A stretch of 50,027 bases of DNA, from NCBI GenBank assembly GCA_017450695.1, contig JAFSTA010000239.1, forward strand, positions 1 through 50,027, read 5' to 3'. The position numbers and the translations under genes are program-made. Under the pieces are notes generated by a model. The model was not told the origin of the DNA. It saw only the letters and a program-made list of their open reading frames with translations, and searched no databases. Source of the stretch: Kiritimatiellia bacterium (GTDB taxonomy: Bacteria > Verrucomicrobiota > Kiritimatiellia > RFP12 > UBA1067). Of the stretch, positions 30,009 to 38,939 are shown piece after piece (within the stretch, counting starts at the first letter, position 1; every line of letters begins with the position of its first letter).

Positions 30009-30152
30009 ATGAACAGGAACCAGACAGCGTGTGCAACAAAGTCGAAAACCTTGTGCGAACAGGTGATGGCGGGCACTTTCTTGGGTGTACAGGGGGGGGG
30101 TAATCTGCGCTATCGCACTTTCCCTGCTCTTCCGGTGCGCATCCGCCGCTGA
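30009..30152 (+). other. Out-of-frame true start of the surface-protein gene (phase OFF reading)
   Basis: ATG 30009 has the best ribosome site in the area (GAGGG at 29997-30001, 7 nt spacing). It encodes MNRNQTACATKSKTLCEQV..., passes into the G9 tract (30092-30100) and ends at TGA 30150-30152. Removing one G joins it in frame to the signal peptide and the whole 1257-residue protein. Confidence 0.65.
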
Positions 30153-33100
30153 CTTTGTTTTCTCGGACACGGCGACCGACTTGGGCGATCCCGTGAGCTA
30201 TGGCGGGAGTCTGCCGACGGGAAGCGACACCATCGTTATCGACGCGGGGGCGCGTACCACCGGCACGCTGGATCTCTCGGCGGATCTTTCCGTCGCGGGA
30301 ATCCTGATCACGAACTACACACAGGACGTGGGTATCAATGCGGGCAAGACGCTCTCGATTGGCGCGGGCGGAATCACCGTGCAAAACCGTTCGGGAGAAA
30401 GGGTGCTGAATCTGCGCGTCGCGCTGAACCTGACGGCAGACCAGACTTGGAATCTCGGCGGGTGCAGTTTCAACACCTCGGACAGTTGCGCTTCCTGGGG
30501 CGGAACCGCCGCGCTGACCATCGCGAACGCGGGTACCGTGCAGCACTCGGCACCACTGGAATACGCCGGACCGATCACCTACGCCTCTTCGGTCGCGGTG
30601 CTCTATTACACGAGAAACGGCAAGTGGGCAGACAGCCTCCCGATCTTCAATATATCCGGTGGATGGATCCGTCTTAGGGCGCAAGAGAACCTCGCTTGGG
30701 CGACAATCTTCCCGTACAGCGTCAGTGTCGCCAAGTCGTTCACGCTGGAGCAAAACGTGCACATTACCGGGTACAAGGGAAAGACGCTGACCTTCACTGA
30801 CGGCGATTCGCTGACCGCGCGTAAGTCGGACAAATCGGGGAAGCTGGCGCTGGACTGCGGTACCTTCAACCAGACGGGCGGGACAGTCGATGCCGACTAC
30901 CTCCAGGTCGCGCGTGAACTCTATCCCTCCTGCTGGCATATTTCGGGCGGCACCGCCACCGGTACACGTATCACGCTCTCCGCACTGCAGGCCGTCGATC
31001 ACGTCTCGTCATTCCGGCGCAACCCGTTCGCCTACCTGCCGCACACCTTCTGGCACGAGAACGGCGACGTGACGATCGACACGCTGGAGATGAACTGGTA
31101 CGGCGGCGGCAACTTCCAGATTCCCGTGGAATACAGGCTGGAAGGCGGCACGTTGACCGTCAACGACAAGAACGACGCAGACAACGCGATCCATTGCGCG
31201 ACCTTCCGTACGACAACGGGCGGTGCTTCCGCCAGCGGTTCTTTTCTGCAGGGCGGTGGCATACTGAACACGCCGGGATTCCTGCTCGGCGCGACCTCCA
31301 CAAATGTCTTCGGAAAATACGGCAGCGCATCTGAAGTCTCCGCTTTGATCGAGCTGACCAACGGTACGATGAATGTGGGCGCGGGCGGATTCGCCGCCGG
31401 AAACGGCTGGGTGGGATCTCCCTCCAACAGCAACTACCGCGTCAACCTGCGCGGCGGCACGATCCGTGCGACGGACGATTTCTCCTCCGAGCTGGAAATG
31501 ACGATCGTCAATTCCGGCGGCACCGTCACCTTCGACACCGACGGTCATGCCGTCGCGCTCACGGCGCCGGTGAGCGGTCATGGCAAGTTGCGCAAGACCG
31601 GCAACGGAACGCTTTCGATCTACGATGCTTCATCGTTCCGCGGCGAGTTCGCTGTCGAGGGCGGAACTGTGGCGTTGGCGGGTGTACCGGCTGTTGCCGC
31701 CATTCCATCCGGTTGCGTCCGCTGGACGGCTGACGACGCCTGCGCCTCGCTCGCGAACGGTGCTGAGGTAACGACCTGGATCGCCAACACAGGCGCCGCC
31801 GCGCAGTGGAAGGCGCTCGCGAACGTGACTCCCGCCAAGCCTACCGCGGTCCTTTCCGCTTTCAACGGGCACGCCGCACTCGATTTCAACGGTGCGGCGC
31901 TGGCGGTCACGGCGGCGAACGACCCGCTCGTCGGGAAGAACAAGTGGACGATCGCCGTTGTCTTCAAGGGAAATGCGGGCTATACCGACAGCAGCGGCGG
32001 AAATACGGCGTTTTACCGTCATGCGGGTTTGCTCGGAAACGAGATCAGCGGCGTGGGGAAGGGAGACTGGGCTGTCGCGCTCGCCTCCAACGGGAAACTC
32101 TGCGCAGGTCTCGGCGTGAGTTCCAGCGGGGGAGACTACACGCTCTGGAGCGATCTTCCGTTCCGTCGCACCCTGAAGGATGATCGTCCGCACGTGGCGA
32201 TCTATTCCGCCGGCGGCACCTCTGTCGCGCTTAATATCGATGGGATTACCTCGTCCTATACGACTGCCAGTGCTATTGCCAACCGCGCCTCGATCTCGTC
32301 AGACGTCAGTTTCTTGATCGGTGCTTCGCAGAACTCTGCGAACACACTCGTGCGAGGCTTCAACGGCAAGATCGCGGAAATCCGCATCTATCCCGGTACG
32401 CAGATGGATGCCACATCCATCAGCGCTTTAGGCGCGGAGCTGGCTGCGACCTACGGGGCGGCGGACGGATGGAAGTTCTCCTGTGATTCGGAAACCATAT
32501 TCGCGGGCGACATCCCGGCGATGGTGGCGCCTTCCGCAACCGATCCAGCCGACGGCGCAACCGTGTGGGAGGCGGACACGTTGGACGCGGAGGACGGTTC
32601 GGCCGTCTCCCAATGGCCCGCCAAGACGGACGCGGGAAAAGTCGCCACCCTCAGCGCGGCTGGCATCTCCTCCGCCCATGCGCCCGTGTTGGTGAAGGAC
32701 GCCATCAACGGTTGTGCCGCCCTCCGATTCTCCACGGATGACAAGAGCACGTTGGGCATCCCGGCGGCGAGTTCGCCTGTTGCGGGCAGCGTCAATTACT
32801 CTATGGTCGTTGTTTTCCGTGCCGAGCGGGACGGAATCAATGCGGAGTCGAGCCATGCCTTCAATGGTCTCGGTCTGCTCTCCACGGAAATCGGAGGTTC
32901 AGACCAGAAGGACACCATCCTCGGCTTCATGGATCGCGGGCGTGTCGCCTGTACCTACGGCGGTTACGGTCTGGCGCAAAGGAATTACCTTTCGTATGGT
33001 GTGCGGGACAAAGCGTCCGCCGACCAGTCGCTCTACGCGCCTGTTTACGGTATGAACGACGGCGAGGCGCATTGCGTGATCGCCTCCGTCGATGGTACGA

Positions 33101-33858
33101 ACAGCAATCTGTGGATGATGGCGGACGGGGCTTGGAAACAAGCCAAGATCGAATCCGCGCAGGCGGAACGCCATTCCACCAAGCGTATGCTGATTGGCGG
33201 AATCAGTGAGAGCGGCGATAACAGCAACAAATTCTTCGACGGTGACATTGCCGCCATCCGCCTTTACAACAAGGCCCTGACGGTGGCGGAGATGAATGCG
33301 GTGACGGACTACTACGCGGCGAAATACGCCATCCGGCGTGCGCCGACGGTCGGCGTTGATTCCGCGTCGGTATCTGGCTACGGACTCGCGGCGACGAGTA
33401 TCACTGTCGCGGCGGACGCCACGTTGCGTCTCCCCTCCGGTGAAACCTCTCCGTTCAAGATCGGGGCGGGACGGTCGATTTCCGGTGGCGGCGCCGTGCA
33501 GGGAACGTTGGGCGTCGCGGCCGATGGTGCACTGGCAATGGGATCGGAGGGATTGACGGTCGATGCCCTGCGTCTCGATTCGGGAGCACGGATCATCCTT
33601 ACGGAAGCGTTCGCGCACAATCCCGCTGCAATCTCCGCCGGTGCGCTCACCGCGTCGGGTACGGTGAACGTCGAGTTTGGAGATGGCGTAGATCTATCCT
33701 CGTTCGGTACGGAACGTCTCCCGCTGATCCGTGTCGCGTCCGCGCCGTCGCTGACTGGCGGAACCTCCTCTTGGACTTGCGAAAAGGGGCGGGTGGCTCT
33801 TGTGGGCAACACGGTTTACTACACGCCCGCGATCGGTCTCGTCATCAGCATCCGCTAG
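30085..33858 (+). CDS. Giant surface protein with beta-helix and two LamG-like domains, probably phase variable
   Basis: As sequenced, the long frame begins at a GTG (30085) without a good ribosome site and gives 1257 residues. The signal peptide core is VICAIALSLLFRCASAADF. Then come a passenger-like beta-helix with an autotransporter-associated strand repeat (GHGKLRKTGNGTLSIYDA near 495-515), two LamG/concanavalin-like domains (about 540-780 and 820-1085), and a terminal beta-rich part ending IGLVISIR. No C-terminal beta-barrel is present, so secretion is not by the classical type V route. The first codons span a run of nine G residues. With eight or eleven G the ATG at 30009 would drive the protein. 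LamG domains suggest glycan or adhesion binding. Confidence 0.72.
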   Translation: MYRGGVICAIALSLLFRCASAADFVFSDTATDLGDPVSYGGSLPTGSDTIVIDAGARTTGTLDLSADLSVAGILITNYTQDVGINAGKTLSIGAGGITVQNRSGERVLNLRVALNLTADQTWNLGGCSFNTSDSCASWGGTAALTIANAGTVQHSAPLEYAGPITYASSVAVLYYTRNGKWADSLPIFNISGGWIRLRAQENLAWATIFPYSVSVAKSFTLEQNVHITGYKGKTLTFTDGDSLTARKSDKSGKLALDCGTFNQTGGTVDADYLQVARELYPSCWHISGGTATGTRITLSALQAVDHVSSFRRNPFAYLPHTFWHENGDVTIDTLEMNWYGGGNFQIPVEYRLEGGTLTVNDKNDADNAIHCATFRTTTGGASASGSFLQGGGILNTPGFLLGATSTNVFGKYGSASEVSALIELTNGTMNVGAGGFAAGNGWVGSPSNSNYRVNLRGGTIRATDDFSSELEMTIVNSGGTVTFDTDGHAVALTAPVSGHGKLRKTGNGTLSIYDASSFRGEFAVEGGTVALAGVPAVAAIPSGCVRWTADDACASLANGAEVTTWIANTGAAAQWKALANVTPAKPTAVLSAFNGHAALDFNGAALAVTAANDPLVGKNKWTIAVVFKGNAGYTDSSGGNTAFYRHAGLLGNEISGVGKGDWAVALASNGKLCAGLGVSSSGGDYTLWSDLPFRRTLKDDRPHVAIYSAGGTSVALNIDGITSSYTTASAIANRASISSDVSFLIGASQNSANTLVRGFNGKIAEIRIYPGTQMDATSISALGAELAATYGAADGWKFSCDSETIFAGDIPAMVAPSATDPADGATVWEADTLDAEDGSAVSQWPAKTDAGKVATLSAAGISSAHAPVLVKDAINGCAALRFSTDDKSTLGIPAASSPVAGSVNYSMVVVFRAERDGINAESSHAFNGLGLLSTEIGGSDQKDTILGFMDRGRVACTYGGYGLAQRNYLSYGVRDKASADQSLYAPVYGMNDGEAHCVIASVDGTNSNLWMMADGAWKQAKIESAQAERHSTKRMLIGGISESGDNSNKFFDGDIAAIRLYNKALTVAEMNAVTDYYAAKYAIRRAPTVGVDSASVSGYGLAATSITVAADATLRLPSGETSPFKIGAGRSISGGGAVQGTLGVAADGALAMGSEGLTVDALRLDSGARIILTEAFAHNPAAISAGALTASGTVNVEFGDGVDLSSFGTERLPLIRVASAPSLTGGTSSWTCEKGRVALVGNTVYYTPAIGLVISIR
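30092..30100. repeat. G9 homopolymer, candidate slipped-strand switch
   Basis: Nine consecutive G residues lie inside the 5' end of the surface-protein gene. Length change by one base moves ATG 30009 in or out of frame with the protein. A sequencing length error is the main alternative. Confidence 0.8.
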
Positions 33859-33878
33859 CCTGACGCTCCAGTTGCTGC

Positions 33879-33911
33879 CCCGCTCCCCTTTCTAGCTGGG
33901 AATGGAGCGGG
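33879..33911. other. GC stem-loop upstream of the XylR-like regulator
   Basis: CCCGCTCC (33879-33886) pairs with GGAGCGGG (33904-33911) around 17 nt. There is no T tract. The right arm lies between the -35 and -10 zones of the next promoter, so it may end the surface-gene transcript or act as an operator. Confidence 0.4.
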
Positions 33912-33919
33912 TGATGTGC

Positions 33920-33925
33920 TACAAT
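33920..33925 (+). promoter_or_regulatory. -10 box TACAAT, leaderless arrangement for the XylR-like gene
   Basis: TACAAT ends 7 nt before ATG 33933. The -35 is poor (TGGGAA near 33897-33902), suggesting dependence on an activator. Confidence 0.5.
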
Positions 33926-33932
33926 GCCTGAC

Positions 33933-35063
33933 ATGAACATCATCCTCTTTTTCCAATCGACATTGCGGAAAAGCTGGCGGGAAAAGCTGGCGGGCGTCTT
34001 CCGTTTCGCCCAGGAGCGGGACTGGCTCGTGCAGGTTGTGGAACGTACCGCTTCTCCCGCCGATATCCGTGCGGCGTTGGAAACCTGGTGTCCGATCGGT
34101 TGTCTCGTGGACCGGGCGATGGATTCGGGACCGCCGCCGGATGACCTGTTCGGAGAACTCCCGGTGGTCTATCTCGACCAGGATCCCGCCTACCCAAGCG
34201 CGAAATATCCCTGTGTGCTGCATGACTCCGCCGCCACCGCGCATCTCGCGGCGGAGGAGTTGTTAAGTCTCGGCTACTCCTCGTTCGGCTACTTCGGGCC
34301 GACGCACCCGTATTTCTGGAGCCGTGAACGCGCGGTCTCGTTCCGCGACACGGTCGAGGCCGCAGGGTACCGGTATTTCGAATGCAAGGGAGAAAACATC
34401 CAAAAGTGGTTGCGGGGACTTCCCAAACCGTGCGGAATTCTCGCGGCGAATGATTACGAGGCGCAGCGCGTCCACCACGCCTCGCAGACGGCCGGACTGA
34501 AGATTCCCGACGAGATCGCGATTGTCGGAATCGACAATGACGAACTGTACTGCGAAATGATGAAGCCGGGGATTACGAGCGTCCAGCCGGACTTCGAGTC
34601 GGCGGGCTACCGTCTCGCCTCTCTGCTCGCCCGCCTGATCGACTTTCCGGGAACGAAACCACTTGTGGAAATGTATGGTCCGTGCGATATCATTCGCCGC
34701 GGCTCGACACGTATCGTCAAGGGTACCGACATCCGCGTGAAGCGTGCGTTGGAGTTCATCCGCAAAAACGCCTGTAGCGGAACGATCGGCATCGATGACG
34801 TGTTGCGGGTGATGAACTGTTCGCGACGGCTCGCCACGCTCCGATTCCGCGAGACGGTCGGGCATTCGATCCTCGACGAAATCCACATCGTCCGGTTCGA
34901 GCGCGCCTGCAAGATGCTCCGCGAAACGGACAAGCCGATTGAGTTCATCATCTCCGCGTGCGGCTATGTCTCCGGCTCCTTCCTGAAAAAATACTTCCGC
35001 CAGCGAATGGGCTGCTCCATGCGCGACTACCGGAAGAAACAGGCGTCCGGTTGCAAGGGGTAA
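33933..35063 (+). CDS. XylR-like AraC-family regulator with a periplasmic-binding-protein sensor domain
   Basis: The 376-residue protein joins a LacI/PBP-type ligand domain (residues about 1-270) to a C-terminal AraC helix-turn-helix pair (about 275-370). The ligand domain shows ILFFQSTLRKSWREKLAGVFRFA, GYSSFGYFGP, GILAANDYEAQRV and EIAIVGIDNDE. The HTH pair shows IGIDDVLRVMNCSRRLATLRFRETVGHSILDEI and IISACGYVSGSFLKKYFRQRMGCS. This is the architecture of XylR from Escherichia coli, which binds xylose and activates sugar operons. Related regulators are abundant in Verrucomicrobia. ATG 33933 is chosen over 33924 because a TACAAT box ends 7 nt upstream. It likely controls the glycan genes downstream. 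Confidence 0.87.
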   Translation: MNIILFFQSTLRKSWREKLAGVFRFAQERDWLVQVVERTASPADIRAALETWCPIGCLVDRAMDSGPPPDDLFGELPVVYLDQDPAYPSAKYPCVLHDSAATAHLAAEELLSLGYSSFGYFGPTHPYFWSRERAVSFRDTVEAAGYRYFECKGENIQKWLRGLPKPCGILAANDYEAQRVHHASQTAGLKIPDEIAIVGIDNDELYCEMMKPGITSVQPDFESAGYRLASLLARLIDFPGTKPLVEMYGPCDIIRRGSTRIVKGTDIRVKRALEFIRKNACSGTIGIDDVLRVMNCSRRLATLRFRETVGHSILDEIHIVRFERACKMLRETDKPIEFIISACGYVSGSFLKKYFRQRMGCSMRDYRKKQASGCKG

Positions 35064-35084
35064 GTGGAGGCAGAAGCGAATCAT

Positions 35085-35108
35085 CGATAGCTATCGACTG
35101 CTATCGAC
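35085..35108. promoter_or_regulatory. Palindrome CGATAGCTATCG and overlapping CTATCGAC repeats
   Basis: CGATAGCTATCG (35085-35096) is a perfect 12-bp palindrome. CTATCGAC occurs at 35091 and again at 35101. It lies between the regulator and its putative target gene. Operator function is only a suggestion. Confidence 0.3.
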
Positions 35109-35130
35109 AGCATTCGGCGGGCTACCAGCT

Positions 35131-35207
35131 GCCACCTAACTACCCAACCACCCAACCTCCTAACTACCTAACCACCCAACCACCTAACCACCCGACTACC
35201 CAACCGC
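35131..35207. repeat. Pyrimidine-rich CCAACCACCTAACTAC tandem repeat
   Basis: About 77 bases of degenerate short repeats of the words CCAACC, CTAACTAC and CACCTAAC. Similar DNA is found at 26450-26491 and 20041-20066, and as its complement at 11268-11345. It is too irregular for a CRISPR array. Confidence 0.7.
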
Positions 35208-35275
35208 CTTTCCGTTTGCCCGATTGAGGATGAAATTTCGGCAGAAACAAGTATCTAAATTTTGTGGGGGAGGTG

Positions 35276-35281
35276 TATAAT
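35276..35281 (+). promoter_or_regulatory. -10 box TATAAT, leaderless arrangement for the DUF5107 gene
   Basis: A perfect TATAAT ends 7 nt before ATG 35289. No good -35 is seen 16-18 bp upstream, consistent with activation by the XylR-like regulator. Confidence 0.55.
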
Positions 35282-35288
35282 TTCAGGC

Positions 35289-38200
35289 ATGAGAAAGTTG
35301 ATCATTTTTTTCGCGGTGGCGATGGTCGCCGCTTTCGTGCGGGCGGGCGGCGTGAAAGCCGCCAAAAGCAAGATCGTACTGCCGACTTACGCGCCGGGCG
35401 GGTATGACAAGACACCGATTTTTTACACGGGGCGTGTCTATCAAGGAGCGCAGGGACGGGTTTACCCGTATCCAATGCAGGATGTGTTGCACGACGGCAA
35501 GATTGATGAAACCTACACCTACCTGACGCTGGAGAACGACTGGTTGCAGATGGGGTTGCTACCGGAACACGGCGGGCACTTGCTGAACTTCACCGACAAG
35601 GCGACGGGATTCGAGACCTTCTACCGACAGCATGTCGTCAAGCCCGCCCTGATCGGGATGCTCGGCGCCTGGATTTCCGGCGGCGTGGAGTGGAATTTCC
35701 CGCACCATCACCGCGCCACGACGTCGATGCCGATCGACTGGCGGATCGTGTCGAACGCGGATGGTTCCAAGACGGTTTGGATCGGCGAGACGGAGTTACG
35801 GCGTCGCCTCAAGTGGACGATCGGGCTGTCGCTCCTGCCCGACCGTGCCGTTCTGCGCGCGGAGAACGTCTTCCAGAACCGGCAGCCGTGGATCGAGTCG
35901 ATGATCTATTGGGCGAACGTCTCGGTTCATTGCGGCGATGACTACCAGGTGATTTTCCCGCCGAGCTGCCACCTAGGGTTTGACCACCACAAGAATTACT
36001 GGACATCCTTCCCGATCGGACCACGCAAGGAGGAAGTGGAACTCCTGCCATCCCAGCGGTCGAAGTACGCCAATGACATCAGCGGCATGATGGATCTCAG
36101 CTGGTGGCGCAACTTCACGATCGAGTCGCGCTCGATTTTCGCGATGGACCCCGACAACGCCTGGCTGGCCGGATACGACCACAAGAAGAACATGGGCACG
36201 GCGCACGTCTCCAACCGCCACCTCACCGTCGGCAAGAAGTTCTTCCTCTGGGGCAACTTCCCGGAGGCGCGCGTCTGGGACAAGGTGCTGACCGACAACG
36301 ACGGTCCCTACTTGGAGTTGATGGTGGGGTGCTGGAGCGACAATCAGCCGGACTACTCGTGGATCGCCCCTTACGAGACGCGCAAGGTGTCGCAGTTCTG
36401 GTTCCCGGTCAAGGGAATCGGTGGCGTAAAGAACGTGACGATTGACGGCGCGGTGAACGTGGATCGCGTGAAGAAAGACGAGATGCTGGTCGGCTTCCAT
36501 TCCACACGCGAGCTGAAAGGCTGTACGGTCACGGTGCGTCGCGGCAGGGAGGACGTCTTCTCCGAGGAGAGCATCGCCATCGGACCGGACACGCCGTGGT
36601 GTAAGACGGTGAAGGTAGAGACCGGCGCGAAAGACCAGGAGTTCACCGCCGCCATTGCCGATGCGGATGGCCGCGTTTTTCTCACCTACACCCCCGTGGG
36701 GCCTGATCCGCACGATCCGCTTCCGCCGAAGGTTGAGAACCCGAAACCGCCGAAGGAGTATCTCTCCGCCGAGCTTGCCTACGAAGTGGGACTCCGCCTC
36801 GACCAGTTCCATAACGGTATCCTCGATCCCGAACCGTATTACCGTCGTGCGCTGGAAATCGATCCGGGATATTCCAAAGCGAACCTCGCGCTGGGCGTTC
36901 GTTTGGCGAAGAACGGGAGTTACGCCGCCGCGAAGCCGTATCTGGAACGCGCTGTGTCGCGTGTCACGCAGAACCACACCCGCGCGATCGACGCCGCGCC
37001 GGAGTATTACCTCGCCCTCACAGAACGCGGACTCGGCAATCTCAAACGTGCGGAGGATCTCTTCTGGCGATGCACCTGGCGCCTCACGCACAAGAAGGAG
37101 GCATACGTCGAACTCGCGCGTCTCGCCTCCTTGCGCGGAGACTGGACGGAGGCACTTGCCCGGATTGACGACGCACTTTCCCTCGGACAGGATGAGGCGA
37201 AGCTCTGGACGATGAAGGGAATCTTCCTGCGGCGGCTGGGGGCCGCCACCCTTCCGGCAGGAGGGCCGCCACCCTCTGCGGCTGATTGTTTCGCCCGTGC
37301 CCTTGCATGTGATCCGCTGGAATATTGGGCTGTAGCGGAGAGGGACGGACTTGCCGCCGCCGAGAAGAATCGCGGATTGAAAGCGCAGCAACTGTTGGAG
37401 TGCGTGAGCGACTATTGGGGAATCGGCCTTTACGACGAGGTGATCGCGCTGTGCGATGCCGCGCTCGCGAAAGCCGCCGCCGAGAAGCCCTACGAGACCG
37501 AAGGCGCGTTGCCGCTCCACGAGACGCTAGCCGCTTGCAGTAGCTACAAAAACGCGCTTTTCGGTTACTTCAAAGGCGCGGCCCTCGCGATGAACGGAGA
37601 GGATGGGAGACCCGCGCTTGCCGCTGCTGCCGCGTTGCCGACCGACTACTGTTTCCCCAACCGCCTGGAAGAGGAAGAGGTGCTGCTGATCGCCGTAGTC
37701 GTCGCGCCTGAACTCGCGAACACCTGGTATTACCTCGGTTGCTGCGAGTGGAATCACGACCGCAAGGAAGCGGCGCTCCAAGACTGGAAGAAGTGTGTGG
37801 AGCTGGTGGAACGTGGAAACGACCAGAGTGCCCGTTCTACCGGTGCGTATCCTCTCGCACTCCGTTGCATCGGATTCGGGCTTTCGCATCCCGGCAGCTA
37901 CTTCACCAACACCGGTGTGCCGTCCGGCATTCCAAGCCGCGAGGCGTATGACTACTACCTGAAATCTCTGGCGGCGGATTCTGGTAATTTCCGGACACTC
38001 GATGAGGCCGGCAAGCTTGCGGAAAAACTGAACCTCCCGCCGGAGGAACGGCTTGCCCTTCTGGAGAAGTACGCGAAAACGGCGGCGAAATACGACCCGT
38101 GCATGCTGCGACTCGCCTATACCTGCAATGCGGTCGGGCGCTACCGTCAGGCGCACGAAATCCTCACTTCGCGGCGGTTCCACGTGTGGGAGGGTGCGGA

Positions 38201-38690
38201 TGGGTTGCTCGCCCCGTTCGTCGCATCCTGCATCGGGTTGGGCAAGGAGGCGATGGCGAAGAAGGACTTCGCAACCGCGCTGAAGTATTTCGAGGAATCA
38301 ACGACCTATCCCGAAAACCTTCAGGCAGGACGTCCGGGCGATGCCGGTACGGAACCGGTGAGCCGCTATTTCATGGCGCAGTGTAAGAAGGCACTCGGCG
38401 ACGAGGCCGGCTACAAGGCGGAACTGGAGAATTCGCTCAAGGGATGGATTCACGCAGGCGAGATGGACTACTGGCGCGTGAAGGCCCTTCGCGAACTTGG
38501 ACGAGAGGCGGAATGCGCTCCGCTGATCGCCGAGTTGAAACAGGCGATCCAAGAACTGGAGATGCCCGTTCCGGAAGTGATCAACGCCTACGCGAAATTC
38601 GCCGGTGACAACTCCGCGATGGAGCGTGCGGCCAAGGCGCGCGAAAAGGCCGGTTCCCTTCGCGCCCTGTTGAAGGAGATCGATAAATGA
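35289..38690 (+). CDS. Exported DUF5107 protein with TPR repeats
   Basis: The 1133-residue protein begins with a signal peptide (MRKLIIFFAVAMVAAFVRA). Residues about 30-400 match the DUF5107 pattern (YTYLTLENDWLQMGLLPEHGG, GGVEWNFPHHHR, GFDHHKNYW, FFLWGNFPEARVWDKVL), a galactose-mutarotase-like beta-sandwich found with glycan-degradation genes. Residues about 500-1130 are tetratricopeptide repeats (for example YYRRALEIDPGYSKANLALGV). The function is unproven; sugar binding or processing in the periplasm is likely. Start 35289 is set by the signal peptide and the -10 box. A REP-like 23-bp double repeat sits in frame at 37241-37286, between TPRs. It heads a three-gene glycan cluster. Confidence 0.8.
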   Translation: MRKLIIFFAVAMVAAFVRAGGVKAAKSKIVLPTYAPGGYDKTPIFYTGRVYQGAQGRVYPYPMQDVLHDGKIDETYTYLTLENDWLQMGLLPEHGGHLLNFTDKATGFETFYRQHVVKPALIGMLGAWISGGVEWNFPHHHRATTSMPIDWRIVSNADGSKTVWIGETELRRRLKWTIGLSLLPDRAVLRAENVFQNRQPWIESMIYWANVSVHCGDDYQVIFPPSCHLGFDHHKNYWTSFPIGPRKEEVELLPSQRSKYANDISGMMDLSWWRNFTIESRSIFAMDPDNAWLAGYDHKKNMGTAHVSNRHLTVGKKFFLWGNFPEARVWDKVLTDNDGPYLELMVGCWSDNQPDYSWIAPYETRKVSQFWFPVKGIGGVKNVTIDGAVNVDRVKKDEMLVGFHSTRELKGCTVTVRRGREDVFSEESIAIGPDTPWCKTVKVETGAKDQEFTAAIADADGRVFLTYTPVGPDPHDPLPPKVENPKPPKEYLSAELAYEVGLRLDQFHNGILDPEPYYRRALEIDPGYSKANLALGVRLAKNGSYAAAKPYLERAVSRVTQNHTRAIDAAPEYYLALTERGLGNLKRAEDLFWRCTWRLTHKKEAYVELARLASLRGDWTEALARIDDALSLGQDEAKLWTMKGIFLRRLGAATLPAGGPPPSAADCFARALACDPLEYWAVAERDGLAAAEKNRGLKAQQLLECVSDYWGIGLYDEVIALCDAALAKAAAEKPYETEGALPLHETLAACSSYKNALFGYFKGAALAMNGEDGRPALAAAAALPTDYCFPNRLEEEEVLLIAVVVAPELANTWYYLGCCEWNHDRKEAALQDWKKCVELVERGNDQSARSTGAYPLALRCIGFGLSHPGSYFTNTGVPSGIPSREAYDYYLKSLAADSGNFRTLDEAGKLAEKLNLPPEERLALLEKYAKTAAKYDPCMLRLAYTCNAVGRYRQAHEILTSRRFHVWEGADGLLAPFVASCIGLGKEAMAKKDFATALKYFEESTTYPENLQAGRPGDAGTEPVSRYFMAQCKKALGDEAGYKAELENSLKGWIHAGEMDYWRVKALRELGREAECAPLIAELKQAIQELEMPVPEVINAYAKFAGDNSAMERAAKAREKAGSLRALLKEIDK
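37241..37286. repeat. REP-like tandem repeat inside a coding region
   Basis: GGGCCGCCACCCT occurs at 37241-37253 and 37264-37276, a 23-bp period. In frame it encodes GAATLPAGGPPPSA, which looks foreign between two TPR helices. Confidence 0.55.
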
Positions 38691-38711
38691 ACCCCAAAAC
38701 CTCGGTTGAAA

Positions 38712-38904
38712 ATCTCACGCAGAGATGCCGAGAGCGCAGAGTACGCAGAGGTAAGTCCAAAGACAGAGGTTTTCAAATGGAAAAGCAGAGTTGGCGATCC
38801 GAAAGAAAGGAGGAAATCCTTCACCCAATAGGTGAATCGAACATCGTTCGGAAAACTGTCGTAAACCCACAAAATCTCCGCGTCTCTGCGCCTCTGCGAG
38901 AGAT
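38712..38904. repeat. Imperfect terminal inverted repeat element in the gap before the TIM-barrel gene
   Basis: ATCTCACGCAGAG (38712-38724) faces CTCTGCGAGAGAT (38892-38904), 12 of 13 bases matching as an inverted repeat, with more loose matches inward and outward. The 193-bp unit has no gene; the open frame across it is made mostly of these repeats. It resembles a small non-autonomous element. Confidence 0.5.
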
Positions 38905-38939
38905 CAAAACCACGTTGTTCGGGAAGGGTAACAGAGGAA

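Noticed and set aside
35131-35207. Possible CRISPR array
   Set aside because: The repeats are short, irregular CCAACC-type words without constant repeat length or unique spacers.
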